Positions 7,072 to 16,000 of a stretch of DNA of 19,232 nt are shown here, one piece after another. Position 1 is the stretch's first letter, and each line of letters begins with the position of its first letter. Location of the stretch: assembly GCA_019246455.1 (NCBI GenBank), contig JAFAQJ010000217.1:1-19232 (forward strand), written 5' to 3'. This stretch comes from Pseudolabrys sp. (GTDB taxonomy: Bacteria > Pseudomonadota > Alphaproteobacteria > Rhizobiales > Xanthobacteraceae). The notes under the pieces are model-generated. The model was not told the origin of the DNA. It searched no databases and saw only the letters and a program-made list of their open reading frames with translations. Both the position numbers and the translations under genes were made by a program.

Positions 7072-8010
7072 ATGCGAGATGGAGCCACTGCGTTGCGGCC
7101 GATTGCGCCCGTATCCTTGTCGTCCGGCGACCTGATTGCGGACCGTCGCTACGAATGGGCGCGCGCCGCGCAGGAGAAGGGTAATCTCGAAGCCGCTGTC
7201 GATCTGCTCAGGCAGGCGCTGGAACTTGTACCGGGTTACGCCGCGGCGTGGTTTGCGCTCGGCGAGGTGCGGGCGGCGCGGGGCGATGCCATGGGCGCCG
7301 TCGACGCCTTCGAGCAGGCGCGCGCCGCTGATCCCGCCGACCGGCTCGGCGCCGCGCTACAACTGGCGCGGTTCGAAGCGGCGGCTCCGGTCATGCCGCC
7401 GGCCTACGTGCGCGCCGTGTTCGACCAATACGCGGGCGATTTCGACCGCGCGCTGGTCGAGGGCCTGTCCTATCGCGCGCCGCAGTTGTTGCTCGATGCA
7501 GTGAAGGCGACGGGCGTGCGCATGAAGTTCGGCTCGGTGCTTGATCTAGGTTGTGGCACCGGGCTCACCGGCACGGCGTTCCGGCCGTTCTGCGATTGGT
7601 TGGTCGGCGTCGATCTATCGGCCGGCATGATCGAAAAGGCGCGCACAAAGGATCTCTATGATCGTCTCGATGAAGCCGACATCGGTGAATTCCTGCGTGG
7701 CGAGGGCAGCGCGAACTATCAGCTGGTGTTGTCTGGTGACGTTTTTGTTTACCTGCCTTATCTCGAGCCGACATTCACGCTCGTCGCAGCTGTGCTAGCG
7801 CCGGGCGGACTGTTCGCGTTCACCACCGAGACCCACGAGGGCAACGGCGCCATCTTGCGCGACACTCTGCGCTACGCCCACGGCGAGCCGCATGTGCGCG
7901 ATGCGCTGCGCGACGCAAAACTCGATCTCGTCAGCCTCAATCCTGCCGCGACGCGGAACGAAAAAGGCGAGCCGGTGCCCGGGCTCGTCGTCGTGGTGCG
8001 GAAAGGGTGA
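7072..8010 (+). CDS. TPR-containing SAM-dependent methyltransferase (COG4976-like)
   Basis: 312 residues from the ATG at 7072. Tetratricopeptide repeats occupy about residues 22-90 (YEWARAAQEKGNLEAAVDLLRQALELVP and a second copy), followed by a class I methyltransferase domain with motif I VLDLGCGTG (156-164), VDLSAGMIEKAR, and a motif IV-like region around VLSGDVFVYLP. It matches the COG4976 predicted methyltransferases, whose substrate is unknown. The start is uncertain: family members often begin near SSGDLIADRR, which here would be the TTG at 7117. The stop overlaps the helicase GTG (GTGA), so the two are co-translated. It is divergent from the exonuclease. TPRs suggest a protein partner, and the position suggests a link to the repair cassette; this is inferred from context only. 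Confidence 0.9.
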   Translation: MRDGATALRPIAPVSLSSGDLIADRRYEWARAAQEKGNLEAAVDLLRQALELVPGYAAAWFALGEVRAARGDAMGAVDAFEQARAADPADRLGAALQLARFEAAAPVMPPAYVRAVFDQYAGDFDRALVEGLSYRAPQLLLDAVKATGVRMKFGSVLDLGCGTGLTGTAFRPFCDWLVGVDLSAGMIEKARTKDLYDRLDEADIGEFLRGEGSANYQLVLSGDVFVYLPYLEPTFTLVAAVLAPGGLFAFTTETHEGNGAILRDTLRYAHGEPHVRDALRDAKLDLVSLNPAATRNEKGEPVPGLVVVVRKG

Positions 8011-10547
8011 TCGTGACGCTGGTCGAGCACTCCAGAGACATACTGCCCGAACAATTTGCGCGATGGTTCGCGCAGCGCGGCTGGCGGCCGCGCGTGCACC
8101 AGCTCGAATTGCTCGCGAAGGCCGAGGCGGGAAAGTCCGCCCTGCTGATCGCCCCGACCGGCGCCGGCAAGACGCTGGCGGGTTTTTTGCCAACATTGGT
8201 CGAAATCGCGCAACGCGGCGCTCCATCGCGAAAGCTGCAATCGACCGGCCGCGCGGTGACCCGCTCGCAAGGACTGCATACGCTCTACATCTCGCCGCTC
8301 AAGGCGCTCGCTGTCGATATCGCGCGCAACCTGGAAGCGCCGGTGCGCGAGATGGGCCTGCCGGTGCGGCTCGAAACGCGCACCGGCGACACGCCAGCCT
8401 CGAAACGCCAGCGCCAGCGCCGCGACCCGCCGGATATTCTGTTGACGACCCCTGAGCAGCTTGCGCTACTTCTCGCGTCGGCTGACGCGCCGTTCCTGTT
8501 CGGCACACTCAGGCGCGTCGTACTCGATGAGCTGCATTCCCTGGTGACGTCGAAGCGTGGTGACTTGCTGTCGCTCGATCTGGCACGGCTGTTTGCGCTT
8601 GCTCCGCAAATCACGACCGTAGGTCTTTCCGCGACCGTGGCTGAGCCTGACGATTTGCGCTGTTTCCTGGTGCCACAACCACTGTCGGGCATCGCGATGG
8701 CCGACATGGTCGTCGCCGAGGGCGGCGCACGACCCGATGTAGCCATGCTCGACACGCAGGCCCTTCTGCCGTGGGCCGGGCACTCGGCGCGGCACGCGCT
8801 TCACGAAATCTACGATCTCGTGAGGGGCCACAAGACAACGCTGATCTTCGTCAACACGCGCAGCCAGGCCGAATTTCTGTTTCAGGAGATGTGGCGCATC
8901 AACGACGACAATCTTTCGATCGCGCTGCATCACGGTTCGCTCGCTGTCGCGCAGCGCCGCAAGGTCGAGGACGCGATGGCCGCGGGCAAACTGCGCGCGG
9001 TAGTGTGCACGTCCTCGCTTGACCTTGGTGTCGACTGGGGCGACGTCGATCTCGTCATCAATGTCGGCGCGCCGAAAGGGTCATCGCGCTTGATGCAACG
9101 CATTGGCCGCGCCAATCACCGATTGGATGAACCATCGAGGGCCGTGCTGGTGCCGTCCAATCGCTTCGAGGTGCTGGAATGCGAAGCGGCGCTCGAAGCG
9201 ATCGCCGATAACGCGCAGGACACGCCGCCGCTGCGAACCGGCGCGCTCGACGTGCTGGCGCAGCACATCCTTGGTCGCGCCTGCGGCGAGCCATTCCTGT
9301 GCGACGAGCTTTACGCCGAAGTCCGTGCCGCCGCGCCTTATGCCGATCTGACGCGCGCCGACTTCGACGCCGCGGTTGATTTCGTCGCGACAGGTGGCTA
9401 CGCGCTCAAGGCCTACGAGCGCTTCGCCAAGATCAAACAGGGCAAGGACGGCCGCTGGCGCATCACCCATCCGCGTGTTGCCCAGCGCTACCGACTCAAT
9501 GTCGGCACCATCGTCGAGGCCGACATGCTCAAAGTCCGGCTGGTCCGCTCGAAGCGCACCGGGCAGCAAGTGCCGCGCGGCGGGCGCGTGCTGGGTGAGG
9601 TCGAGGAATATTTCATCGAGATGCTCACGCCCGGCGACACCTTCGTGTTCGCCGGCCAAATCCTGAAATACGAGACGATCGTCGAGAACGAAGTTTACGT
9701 GTCGCGCTCCACCGCGACCGATCCGAAAGTGCCGGCCTATGAAGGTGGCAAGTTTCCGCTATCGACCTATCTGGCGGCGCGAGTGCGTGCGATCCTTGCC
9801 GATTCCAAGGCGTGGCGCGCGCTGCCTGACCAGGTACGCGAATGGCTGGAGATTCAGGAATGGCGCTCGCTCATTCCGCCGGCTGGCGATTTGCTGATCG
9901 AAACGTTTCCCCGTGCCGCCAAGCATTATCTCATCTGCTATCCATTCGAGGGCCGGCTTGCGCACCAGACGCTTGGCATGTTGCTGACGCGCCGGCTCGA
10001 ACGCGCTGGAATGAAACCGCTTGGCTTCGTCGCCAATGAATATGCGCTGGCCGTATGGGGTGTCGGCGACATGCAGGTGCGTCTGCAAAAGGGCCTTTTA
10101 TCGTTGGGCGATCTCTTCAACGAGGACATGTTGGGCGACGATCTCGAGGAATGGCTCGCCGAAAGCGCACTGATGAAGCGCACGTTCCGGACCAACGCCA
10201 TCATCGCCGGCCTGATCGAGCGCCGGTATCCTGGCGAGGAGAAGACCCGCCGCCAGCTCACCATCTCGACCGACCTCGTCTATGATGTGCTGCGCAAGCA
10301 TCAGCCCGATCACCTCTTGCTGCGCGCGGCACGGGCCGATGCCGCGACCGGGCTCCTCGACATCAAGCGGCTCGGTGAAATGCTCTCGCGCATCAAAGGC
10401 CGAATCGTTCATAAAGCCCTCGACCATGTTTCTCCACTGTCGGTTCCGGTGCTGTTGGAGATCGGGCGCGAGACGGTCTATGGAGAGGCGTCGGACGAAT
10501 TGCTGCGTGAAGCAGCTGACGATCTGATCAAGGAAGCGATGCAGTGA
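8007..10547 (+). CDS. Ligase-associated DEXH-box helicase (Lhr-Core type)
   Basis: 846 residues, a typical length. It is a superfamily 2 3'-to-5' helicase/translocase driven by ATP; the P. putida homologue (Lhr-Core) was characterised as a DNA-dependent ATPase and helicase. Motifs: I APTGAGKT (49-56), Ia ISPLKALAVDIARNL, II DELH (174-177), III SAT (208-210), IV TLIFVNTRSQAE, V SSLDLGVDWGD, VI QRIGRANHR (364-372). The remainder carries the winged-helix and Lhr-type beta-barrel region. The GTG at 8007 overlaps the methyltransferase stop (GTGA) and has a GGAAAGG stretch just upstream. The next gene, pdeM, again overlaps by GTGA. All motifs are intact. It belongs to TIGR04121, always or nearly always found with the ligase, exonuclease and phosphoesterase. 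Confidence 0.96.
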   Translation: MIVTLVEHSRDILPEQFARWFAQRGWRPRVHQLELLAKAEAGKSALLIAPTGAGKTLAGFLPTLVEIAQRGAPSRKLQSTGRAVTRSQGLHTLYISPLKALAVDIARNLEAPVREMGLPVRLETRTGDTPASKRQRQRRDPPDILLTTPEQLALLLASADAPFLFGTLRRVVLDELHSLVTSKRGDLLSLDLARLFALAPQITTVGLSATVAEPDDLRCFLVPQPLSGIAMADMVVAEGGARPDVAMLDTQALLPWAGHSARHALHEIYDLVRGHKTTLIFVNTRSQAEFLFQEMWRINDDNLSIALHHGSLAVAQRRKVEDAMAAGKLRAVVCTSSLDLGVDWGDVDLVINVGAPKGSSRLMQRIGRANHRLDEPSRAVLVPSNRFEVLECEAALEAIADNAQDTPPLRTGALDVLAQHILGRACGEPFLCDELYAEVRAAAPYADLTRADFDAAVDFVATGGYALKAYERFAKIKQGKDGRWRITHPRVAQRYRLNVGTIVEADMLKVRLVRSKRTGQQVPRGGRVLGEVEEYFIEMLTPGDTFVFAGQILKYETIVENEVYVSRSTATDPKVPAYEGGKFPLSTYLAARVRAILADSKAWRALPDQVREWLEIQEWRSLIPPAGDLLIETFPRAAKHYLICYPFEGRLAHQTLGMLLTRRLERAGMKPLGFVANEYALAVWGVGDMQVRLQKGLLSLGDLFNEDMLGDDLEEWLAESALMKRTFRTNAIIAGLIERRYPGEEKTRRQLTISTDLVYDVLRKHQPDHLLLRAARADAATGLLDIKRLGEMLSRIKGRIVHKALDHVSPLSVPVLLEIGRETVYGEASDELLREAADDLIKEAMQ

Positions 10548-11242
10548 CGGACGCGGCGGCGGCCCCATATTTCGAAGGGATTTTGATCGCAGGAACGTCG
10601 TTGATTGGCGATTGCGACGGTGCGGTCTATTGGCCGCAGGAGCGGCTGCTGGCGGTCGCGGATCTCCATTTCGAGAAAGGCTCGAGCTTTGCGCAGCGTG
10701 GCGTCCTGCTGCCGCCTTACGACACCGCGGCGACTTTGGCCCGGCTCGGGCGCCTCATCATGCGTTATGCGCCGCGCGCGGTAATCGCGCTCGGCGACAG
10801 CTTCCACGACGGCGGCGGGCCGGATCGCCTTGGTGACGCCGATCGCACGCAGTTGCGCGCGCTGCAAGCTGGCCGGGACTGGATCTGGATCACTGGTAAC
10901 CACGATCCGGAACCGGCAAAGAATATTGGCGGCGATTTCGGCGGCGCGTTGGTGATCGGCTCATTGATTTTTCGTCATATTCCGCAGGGCGAGAACGGCG
11001 AGATCGCCGGCCATCTGCATCCGGTGGCGCGCGTCTCGCACCGCGGTCGTGCGGTGAGCCGCCGCTGCTTTGCGGCCGACGCGACGCGCATGGTGATGCC
11101 GGCATTCGGCGTCTATGCCGGCGGCCTCAATGTGCGCGATGCGGCGTTTGCGGACGTGTTCGGCACGCTCGATTTCACCGCGCACATGCTGGGCGACGGC
11201 AGGCTTTATGCCTTTGCCGCGCGCCATTGCCGGCCCGATTGA
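10544..11242 (+). CDS. pdeM: Ligase-associated DNA endonuclease/metallophosphoesterase PdeM
   Basis: 232 residues from a GTG that overlaps the helicase TGA (GTGA), with AAGGAAG about 7 nt upstream. Calcineurin-like metallophosphoesterase fold with two-metal motifs: DLHFEKG (D40, H42), GDSFHD (84-89), GNHD (118-121) and GHLHP (156-160). The P. putida homologue (MPE) is a manganese-dependent single-strand DNA endonuclease and phosphoesterase from the same kind of cluster. It likely cleaves or trims single-stranded DNA produced by the helicase and exonuclease before ligation. It ends the rightward operon, 9 bp from the stop of the converging TIGR02186 gene. Confidence 0.95.
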   Translation: MTDAAAAPYFEGILIAGTSLIGDCDGAVYWPQERLLAVADLHFEKGSSFAQRGVLLPPYDTAATLARLGRLIMRYAPRAVIALGDSFHDGGGPDRLGDADRTQLRALQAGRDWIWITGNHDPEPAKNIGGDFGGALVIGSLIFRHIPQGENGEIAGHLHPVARVSHRGRAVSRRCFAADATRMVMPAFGVYAGGLNVRDAAFADVFGTLDFTAHMLGDGRLYAFAARHCRPD

Positions 11243-11251
11243 ACTGGCTCA

Positions 11252-12028
11252 CTAGTCCCTTCGGAACACCACGCTGGCGAACCAGCCGGTCAGCAGTGCC
11301 AGCATCGTGGTGGCGAGCCCGTACAGCAGACTCTGATTCAACGCGGCATTCGCGACGTACTGCTCGAAACCCGCCTTGATGATCTCGAACGCCGACGTGG
11401 TGGCCGCGAGCACCGTGCCATTGGTGAACAGCTTCACTTCGACGGCGTAATTGCCGATCGAGGCATTTGCCGGCACCGAAATGTTGGCGCGAAATACGCT
11501 CGACGTCAGGAACGTTACGCCGGTCGAGCGTTCGCTATAGAATCCCGATTGCTGTTCGAGGTTGACAAACGCGGCACGGAACGGATCGTCATGGACGGTG
11601 TCGGCGAAATCGCCGCCGACGCGCTGCGTCAGAATCATGTTGTCGAGTCCGATCTGCAAGCGACGCAGCGCCTCCGGTTTGGCGATGTCAGAAACCGGGC
11701 GGTTCGACAATGTGGCGAGATAGGAGGGCACCTTGAGGAATTCGCGAGAGTCGACATTGACCCAGATGCCGGCGACCTGTGCCTTGCGTCGCGTACGGAA
11801 GGTCTTGACCGGACCGATCACCGTGACCACGACGTCATAATTGGCGGATCGCAGCGACGAATTCGGATCGGGCTCGATGGTACCGAACAGCACCAATTCC
11901 TCGCCGATGAAGTTCGAGTTGATGGCGACCCGATGATTCGACAGCGACACCACGAGGTGCTCGGCCGCCGCGGGCATTGTGCCGGCAAGCGAGACGAGGG
12001 CGAAGGTGAGAAGACGGAGCCGTTTCAT
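11252..12028 (-). CDS. TIGR02186 (Alph_Pro_TM) membrane-anchored periplasmic protein
   Basis: 258 residues. Function unknown. A signal peptide (about 1-22, ending AAAEHL) is followed by a periplasmic beta-rich domain (VVSLSNHRVAINSNFIGEELVLFG, VTVIGPVKTFRTRRKAQVAGIWVN) and one C-terminal transmembrane helix (about 232-253) ending in basic residues. This layout and these motifs fit the alphaproteobacterial family PF09608/TIGR02186. Its ATG overlaps the TauE permease stop by 4 bp (ATGA), so it is probably a co-translated partner of that exporter, perhaps an accessory subunit on the periplasmic side. The partnership is inferred from this overlap and from the recurring gene pair in the class. Confidence 0.9.
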   Translation of the reverse strand: MKRLRLLTFALVSLAGTMPAAAEHLVVSLSNHRVAINSNFIGEELVLFGTIEPDPNSSLRSANYDVVVTVIGPVKTFRTRRKAQVAGIWVNVDSREFLKVPSYLATLSNRPVSDIAKPEALRRLQIGLDNMILTQRVGGDFADTVHDDPFRAAFVNLEQQSGFYSERSTGVTFLTSSVFRANISVPANASIGNYAVEVKLFTNGTVLAATTSAFEIIKAGFEQYVANAALNQSLLYGLATTMLALLTGWFASVVFRRD

Positions 12029-12951
12029 GGCGCGCTCTCCACGACGCGGATCGAGAACAATTGATCAGGCGTAACGACGAGTTCATAGGCAAAGCGCAAA
12101 CCCACGGCGAGCACCAGCACTCCGAGTAGCAGCCGCAGCCGCTCACTGCGCATGCGCTGGCCGGTGCGCGCGCCGAATTGCGCGCCGATCACGCCGCCCA
12201 CCATCAGGATGAACGCGAGCACCGCGTCGACGAGATGATTGGTAGCGGCGTGCATCAAGGTGGCCGACGCCATCGTGACGAGGGTCAGCACCATCGAGGT
12301 GCCGATTACCGTCGAGGTCGGCACGCGCAGGAAATAAATCAGCATCGGCACCAGCAAAAAGCCGCCGCCGATACCCATGATGGCCCCGACAAAACCGATA
12401 ATGAAGCCGATAGCCCATACCGGAATCGTCGAAACGTAAATCTTTGAGCGTCGGAACCGCATCTTGAGCGGCAGCCCGAGAATCCAGTTGTGGCTGCCGG
12501 GCCGCCGGACGATCGGCGACATGCCCTTGCGCGCGCGCAATATGCCACGCACGCCTTCATACACCATCAATCCGCCGACGATGGACAGGAGTGTCACATA
12601 CGAAAGGCCGATGGTGAGATCGAGCTGATCGAGCGAGCGCAGCGTCGTAAAGAGCCATACGCCGGTCGCGGTGCCGACGATGCCGCCGCCGAGCAGCATC
12701 AGACCGAGCGCGATGTCGACGGCGCGGTTTCGCCAGTACGAGATCGCGCCGGAGAATGACGAGGCGGCGATGTGGCTGGCGACGCTTGCCACCGCGACGG
12801 CCGGGCTGATGCCGATGAAAATAAGCAGCGGCGTCATCAGGAAGCCGCCGCCGATCCCGAACATGCCTGAAATGAAGCCGACCGCCAGTCCCATCCCGAG
12901 AATGAGGAAGATGTTGACCGGCAGGTCGGCGATCGGGAGGTAGACTTGCAA
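12025..12951 (-). CDS. TauE/SafE-family anion exporter (sulfite/organosulfonate type)
   Basis: 308 residues, an inner-membrane permease with about eight hydrophobic segments in two inverted halves. Each half carries the family loop: GMFGIGGGFLMTPLLIF (about 29-45) and GAIMGIGGGFLLVPMLIYFL (about 188-207). A cytoplasmic loop near residues 138-165 is rich in basic residues. The family moves sulfite, sulfoacetate or related anions; the substrate cannot be read from sequence. The start is a TTG at 12951 with only a weak ribosome site; MQVYLPIADLPVN fits the family N-terminus as I remember it. It is first in a two-gene operon with the TIGR02186 gene and lies 94 bp after the PodJ-like gene. Confidence 0.92.
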   Translation of the reverse strand: MQVYLPIADLPVNIFLILGMGLAVGFISGMFGIGGGFLMTPLLIFIGISPAVAVASVASHIAASSFSGAISYWRNRAVDIALGLMLLGGGIVGTATGVWLFTTLRSLDQLDLTIGLSYVTLLSIVGGLMVYEGVRGILRARKGMSPIVRRPGSHNWILGLPLKMRFRRSKIYVSTIPVWAIGFIIGFVGAIMGIGGGFLLVPMLIYFLRVPTSTVIGTSMVLTLVTMASATLMHAATNHLVDAVLAFILMVGGVIGAQFGARTGQRMRSERLRLLLGVLVLAVGLRFAYELVVTPDQLFSIRVVESAP

Positions 12952-13027
12952 GCGGAGCGATCCGGCAAAAGGGCCGCGAAAAATCGAGCGCGATATTACC
13001 GCGTCGCGCGTTCGAATCTATCGCTTT

Positions 13028-13046
13028 GCGCGATCGTCGATCGCGC
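13028..13046. terminator. Hairpin at the end of the PodJ-like gene
   Basis: GCGCGATC (13028-13035) and GATCGCGC (13039-13046) form a perfect 8-bp stem with a 3-nt loop. The right arm touches the stop codon of the leftward PodJ-like gene (13048-13046). No T-run follows in the leftward direction, so termination efficiency is uncertain; a role in mRNA 3'-end stability is also possible. Confidence 0.5.
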
Positions 13047-16000
13047 TAGCGCTTTCCAATCTCATAGGCGCCGATCCGCTTCGGCCTGGCCGGCGGCGGG
13101 TTGTCGGATGAAGCATGGTCCCAGCCGCCTTCGGGCACCGGCACGGTCGTCGCGGCGTCGGGTTGTGTCTCTGCGACCCAGGCTTTCACCGCCAGCTGGG
13201 CGGCAGCAAGACCTTTGGCTTCGAGGCGAAGCGCGATTTCATCACGCTTCTTGCCGGCCTCGCGATCGCCCCGTTCGGCGGCTAGCGCAAACCACTTGTA
13301 GGAGTCGGCCAGGTTCTTCTCGGTGCCCAGCCCGCGCGCACACAGGATGCCAAGGTTGTATTGGCTGTCGGAAACCCCAAGGTTCGCCGCTTTCTGGAAC
13401 CAACCGACGGCCTGGGCATAGTCGGGCTTGCCATCGATGCCTTCGGCGTAGAGCACGGCGAGGTTGTGCATCGCCTTGGCGTTGCCTTGTGCGGCGGCGG
13501 CGGCATAGAGCTTGCGGGCCTGACCCAAATCCTTTTTCACGCCTGAGCCTTTTTCATAAAGGCTGCCAAGCCGGAATTGCGCCGGAGCAAGCCCGCCACG
13601 CGCCGCCTTGTCGAACCAGCGTGCCGCTTCCTCGGCGTTGGAAGAAATGCCGCGTCCTTCGGCAAACCGTACGGCAATCTCGTAGGCGGCAGCGGGATCG
13701 CCTTGCGCTGCCGCGGTCCGCAACGCTGCGCCGCCGATCGCGATAGGCAGTTTGATATCGGGAGCGGCTGGCGAAACCGGGCGGATGGCCGGTTTCGAGA
13801 TCGATCCGGTGATGTCGTTGTTGAGCGACGCGCCGCCGGTGAGTGCCGGCACAGAATTCAGGGCCGTTGTCGGGATCTGCGGATCGATCACCGGTACTGT
13901 CGCAGGAGAATTCGCCGTCAGCGCTGGCGGGGCCGAGGGCGCTACACTCGGTACGATTTCCGGCGCCGCCGCGACGGGATTGGTCGGAGACTTTTCCGTC
14001 GCCCGGCGCGCGACATTGATGTCGCCGTTGAGACCGAGATCGTTACGGGCTTCGGTCGAAGGCCACAGGCCGAACTGATCAGCGGCGATTTGCACGCCGC
14101 CGACCACGATGGCGATGACGCTCGCGGCAATGAACAGCGATTTGATGCGCTTCGTCAGTTTCTCGCAGAGCGAGGGGGCGTTACCGCCCTCGATGTCGCT
14201 CCACAATTCGGAGCGTGGCGTCGCTTGTGGTGGCGGTGCAACGGGTTTGGCCGGCTGCTTGAGCGCAGCCTGGGCGGCGCGGCGGGCGGCGGCTAGGAAT
14301 CCGGATTTGCCCTGCGGTTCTTCCGCCGGGGGTGCGGCCGGGCCGAGCGCGGCTTCAGATGCGGCGATGCGCGCCGCGAGATTACCGCGCGCCGGATGAC
14401 CCGAGCCCGGCTCGAGCGGCAGGTCCGGCGGTAGTCCTGGATTGAGCACCGCGCGGCCTTTGGCCGGCAGCGGGCCGCGTTTCGGTGTCTCGGCGGGAGC
14501 CGCAGCGGGCGGCGGTGGCGCAACAGGTGCACGGGCGGCGGGCGCTGGAGGTTGGGGCGGCGGGGGCGCTTGAACGACCAGGGGCACGATTGGCGATTCT
14601 GGCAGAAGTGCCGGCATCGGCACAGCGCGGGCCGCGATCTTCTTGCCGACACCGATCTCGACGGGTTCGGTGAGTTCGAGCGGCGTATCGTGGCGGCCCA
14701 GCACGCCTTGTTCGATTGCGGCTAGGCGATCGACGATGTGGCCCATCGTTCCGGTGAGCTTGTCGAGCGCGTCTTGTGCGCGCGCCACGTCCTGCCGATA
14801 TACGTCGCCGTCGCGCGGACCGCCTTGCGATTTCTGCGAACGCATTTCCTCGATGTAGATCAGGAGATCGGCTAGGCCGCGCTCGATCGCTTCGAGGTGC
14901 GAAAGTCGGTTATCCGAAGCATCGAGTCGCTCGACCAGCTTGACGATACGGTCTTCGAGATGATTGGCAGCGATGCCATCGCCGCGTGACATCTGGAGCT
15001 GCTCGATTTTGCTCGATAGAGAATTCACCAGCGCTTCGAGCCCAGGTGGCACATGATTGCCATTTTGACTGCGCGCGGCGAGCGCATCGGCCAGAGCGCT
15101 GATGCGCTGTTCGAGGCTGTTGAGCGCTTCGCCCGCAGCGCTGGCATTGGCGATGCGGTCGACTTTTTCGGCGAGCAGCGCGACATCATCCGACAACTGG
15201 CGCACGGTTTCATTCGAGGCGATATGGGCTGAAACGCCGCGCAAGGTGGTGATAGCGCTTTCGAGCTGTTGCAACGTGGCGGGATCTTTCTGCGCCACGA
15301 TCAGGTCCATCTTGTCGGCGAGGATCGCGATCGCGTCGTTGAAGCCGACGAGACTCTCTGCCGGCTGCAGATGGGCCAGCGCCTCCCGCACTTCGGTGAG
15401 ACCATGCTCGATATTGGCGATGGCGCCGCGATCGATGCCGGCGTCACGGCCTTCCGCCACGCGCTGCGTTAAATCCTGGACCTGCTGCTCGATCGTGTCG
15501 AGCGCCTGACGCGGCATTGCATCATTGAGCGCGTGGCCGATCTCTGCGAGCTCGCCGCGTAGCGCGTTGATCGCCTCCTCGACACCGGGACGACGCAGGG
15601 TCTCAATCTGATCGGTGATGCGCCGGAGCTGGTCTTCGAGACCGGACAGATCCTGTGCCGGTGCCGGCGCAAGTTGCGGCACCATCGCCGGTGCGGCCTG
15701 TGTCACGATCAACGGGGGCACGACCGGCGCGGACTGCGCATGGGCAGCGGCAAGCGGCGGCTGGCCGTTCAACGCGCGCTGGCGGGCGGCGATTTCGGCG
15801 GCGGCAGCGCTGAACGGACTGGCGGCGCGTACCAGGTGCATCTGCGGTGCGGGCGGGATGTAGGACGGCATCGCCGGCGCGCGGACATGCGGCGGCGCGT
15901 ATGCTTCCGGTCCGCTGCGCGCGGTAGCGAGGCGATCGATCTTGCGGGTGAGATCATCGAGCCGAGCGTTCATCGCGGCGACTTCGGTGTTGCCACCGAG

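Noticed and set aside
7044..7088. Longer exonuclease start at 7088
   Set aside because: It adds 15 residues outside the family pattern and overlaps the divergent methyltransferase start; MRPED at 7043 fits the family better.
13577..14296. Arginine-rich open frame opposite the PodJ-like gene
   Set aside because: Composition typical of antisense shadow; no motif or ribosome site supports it.
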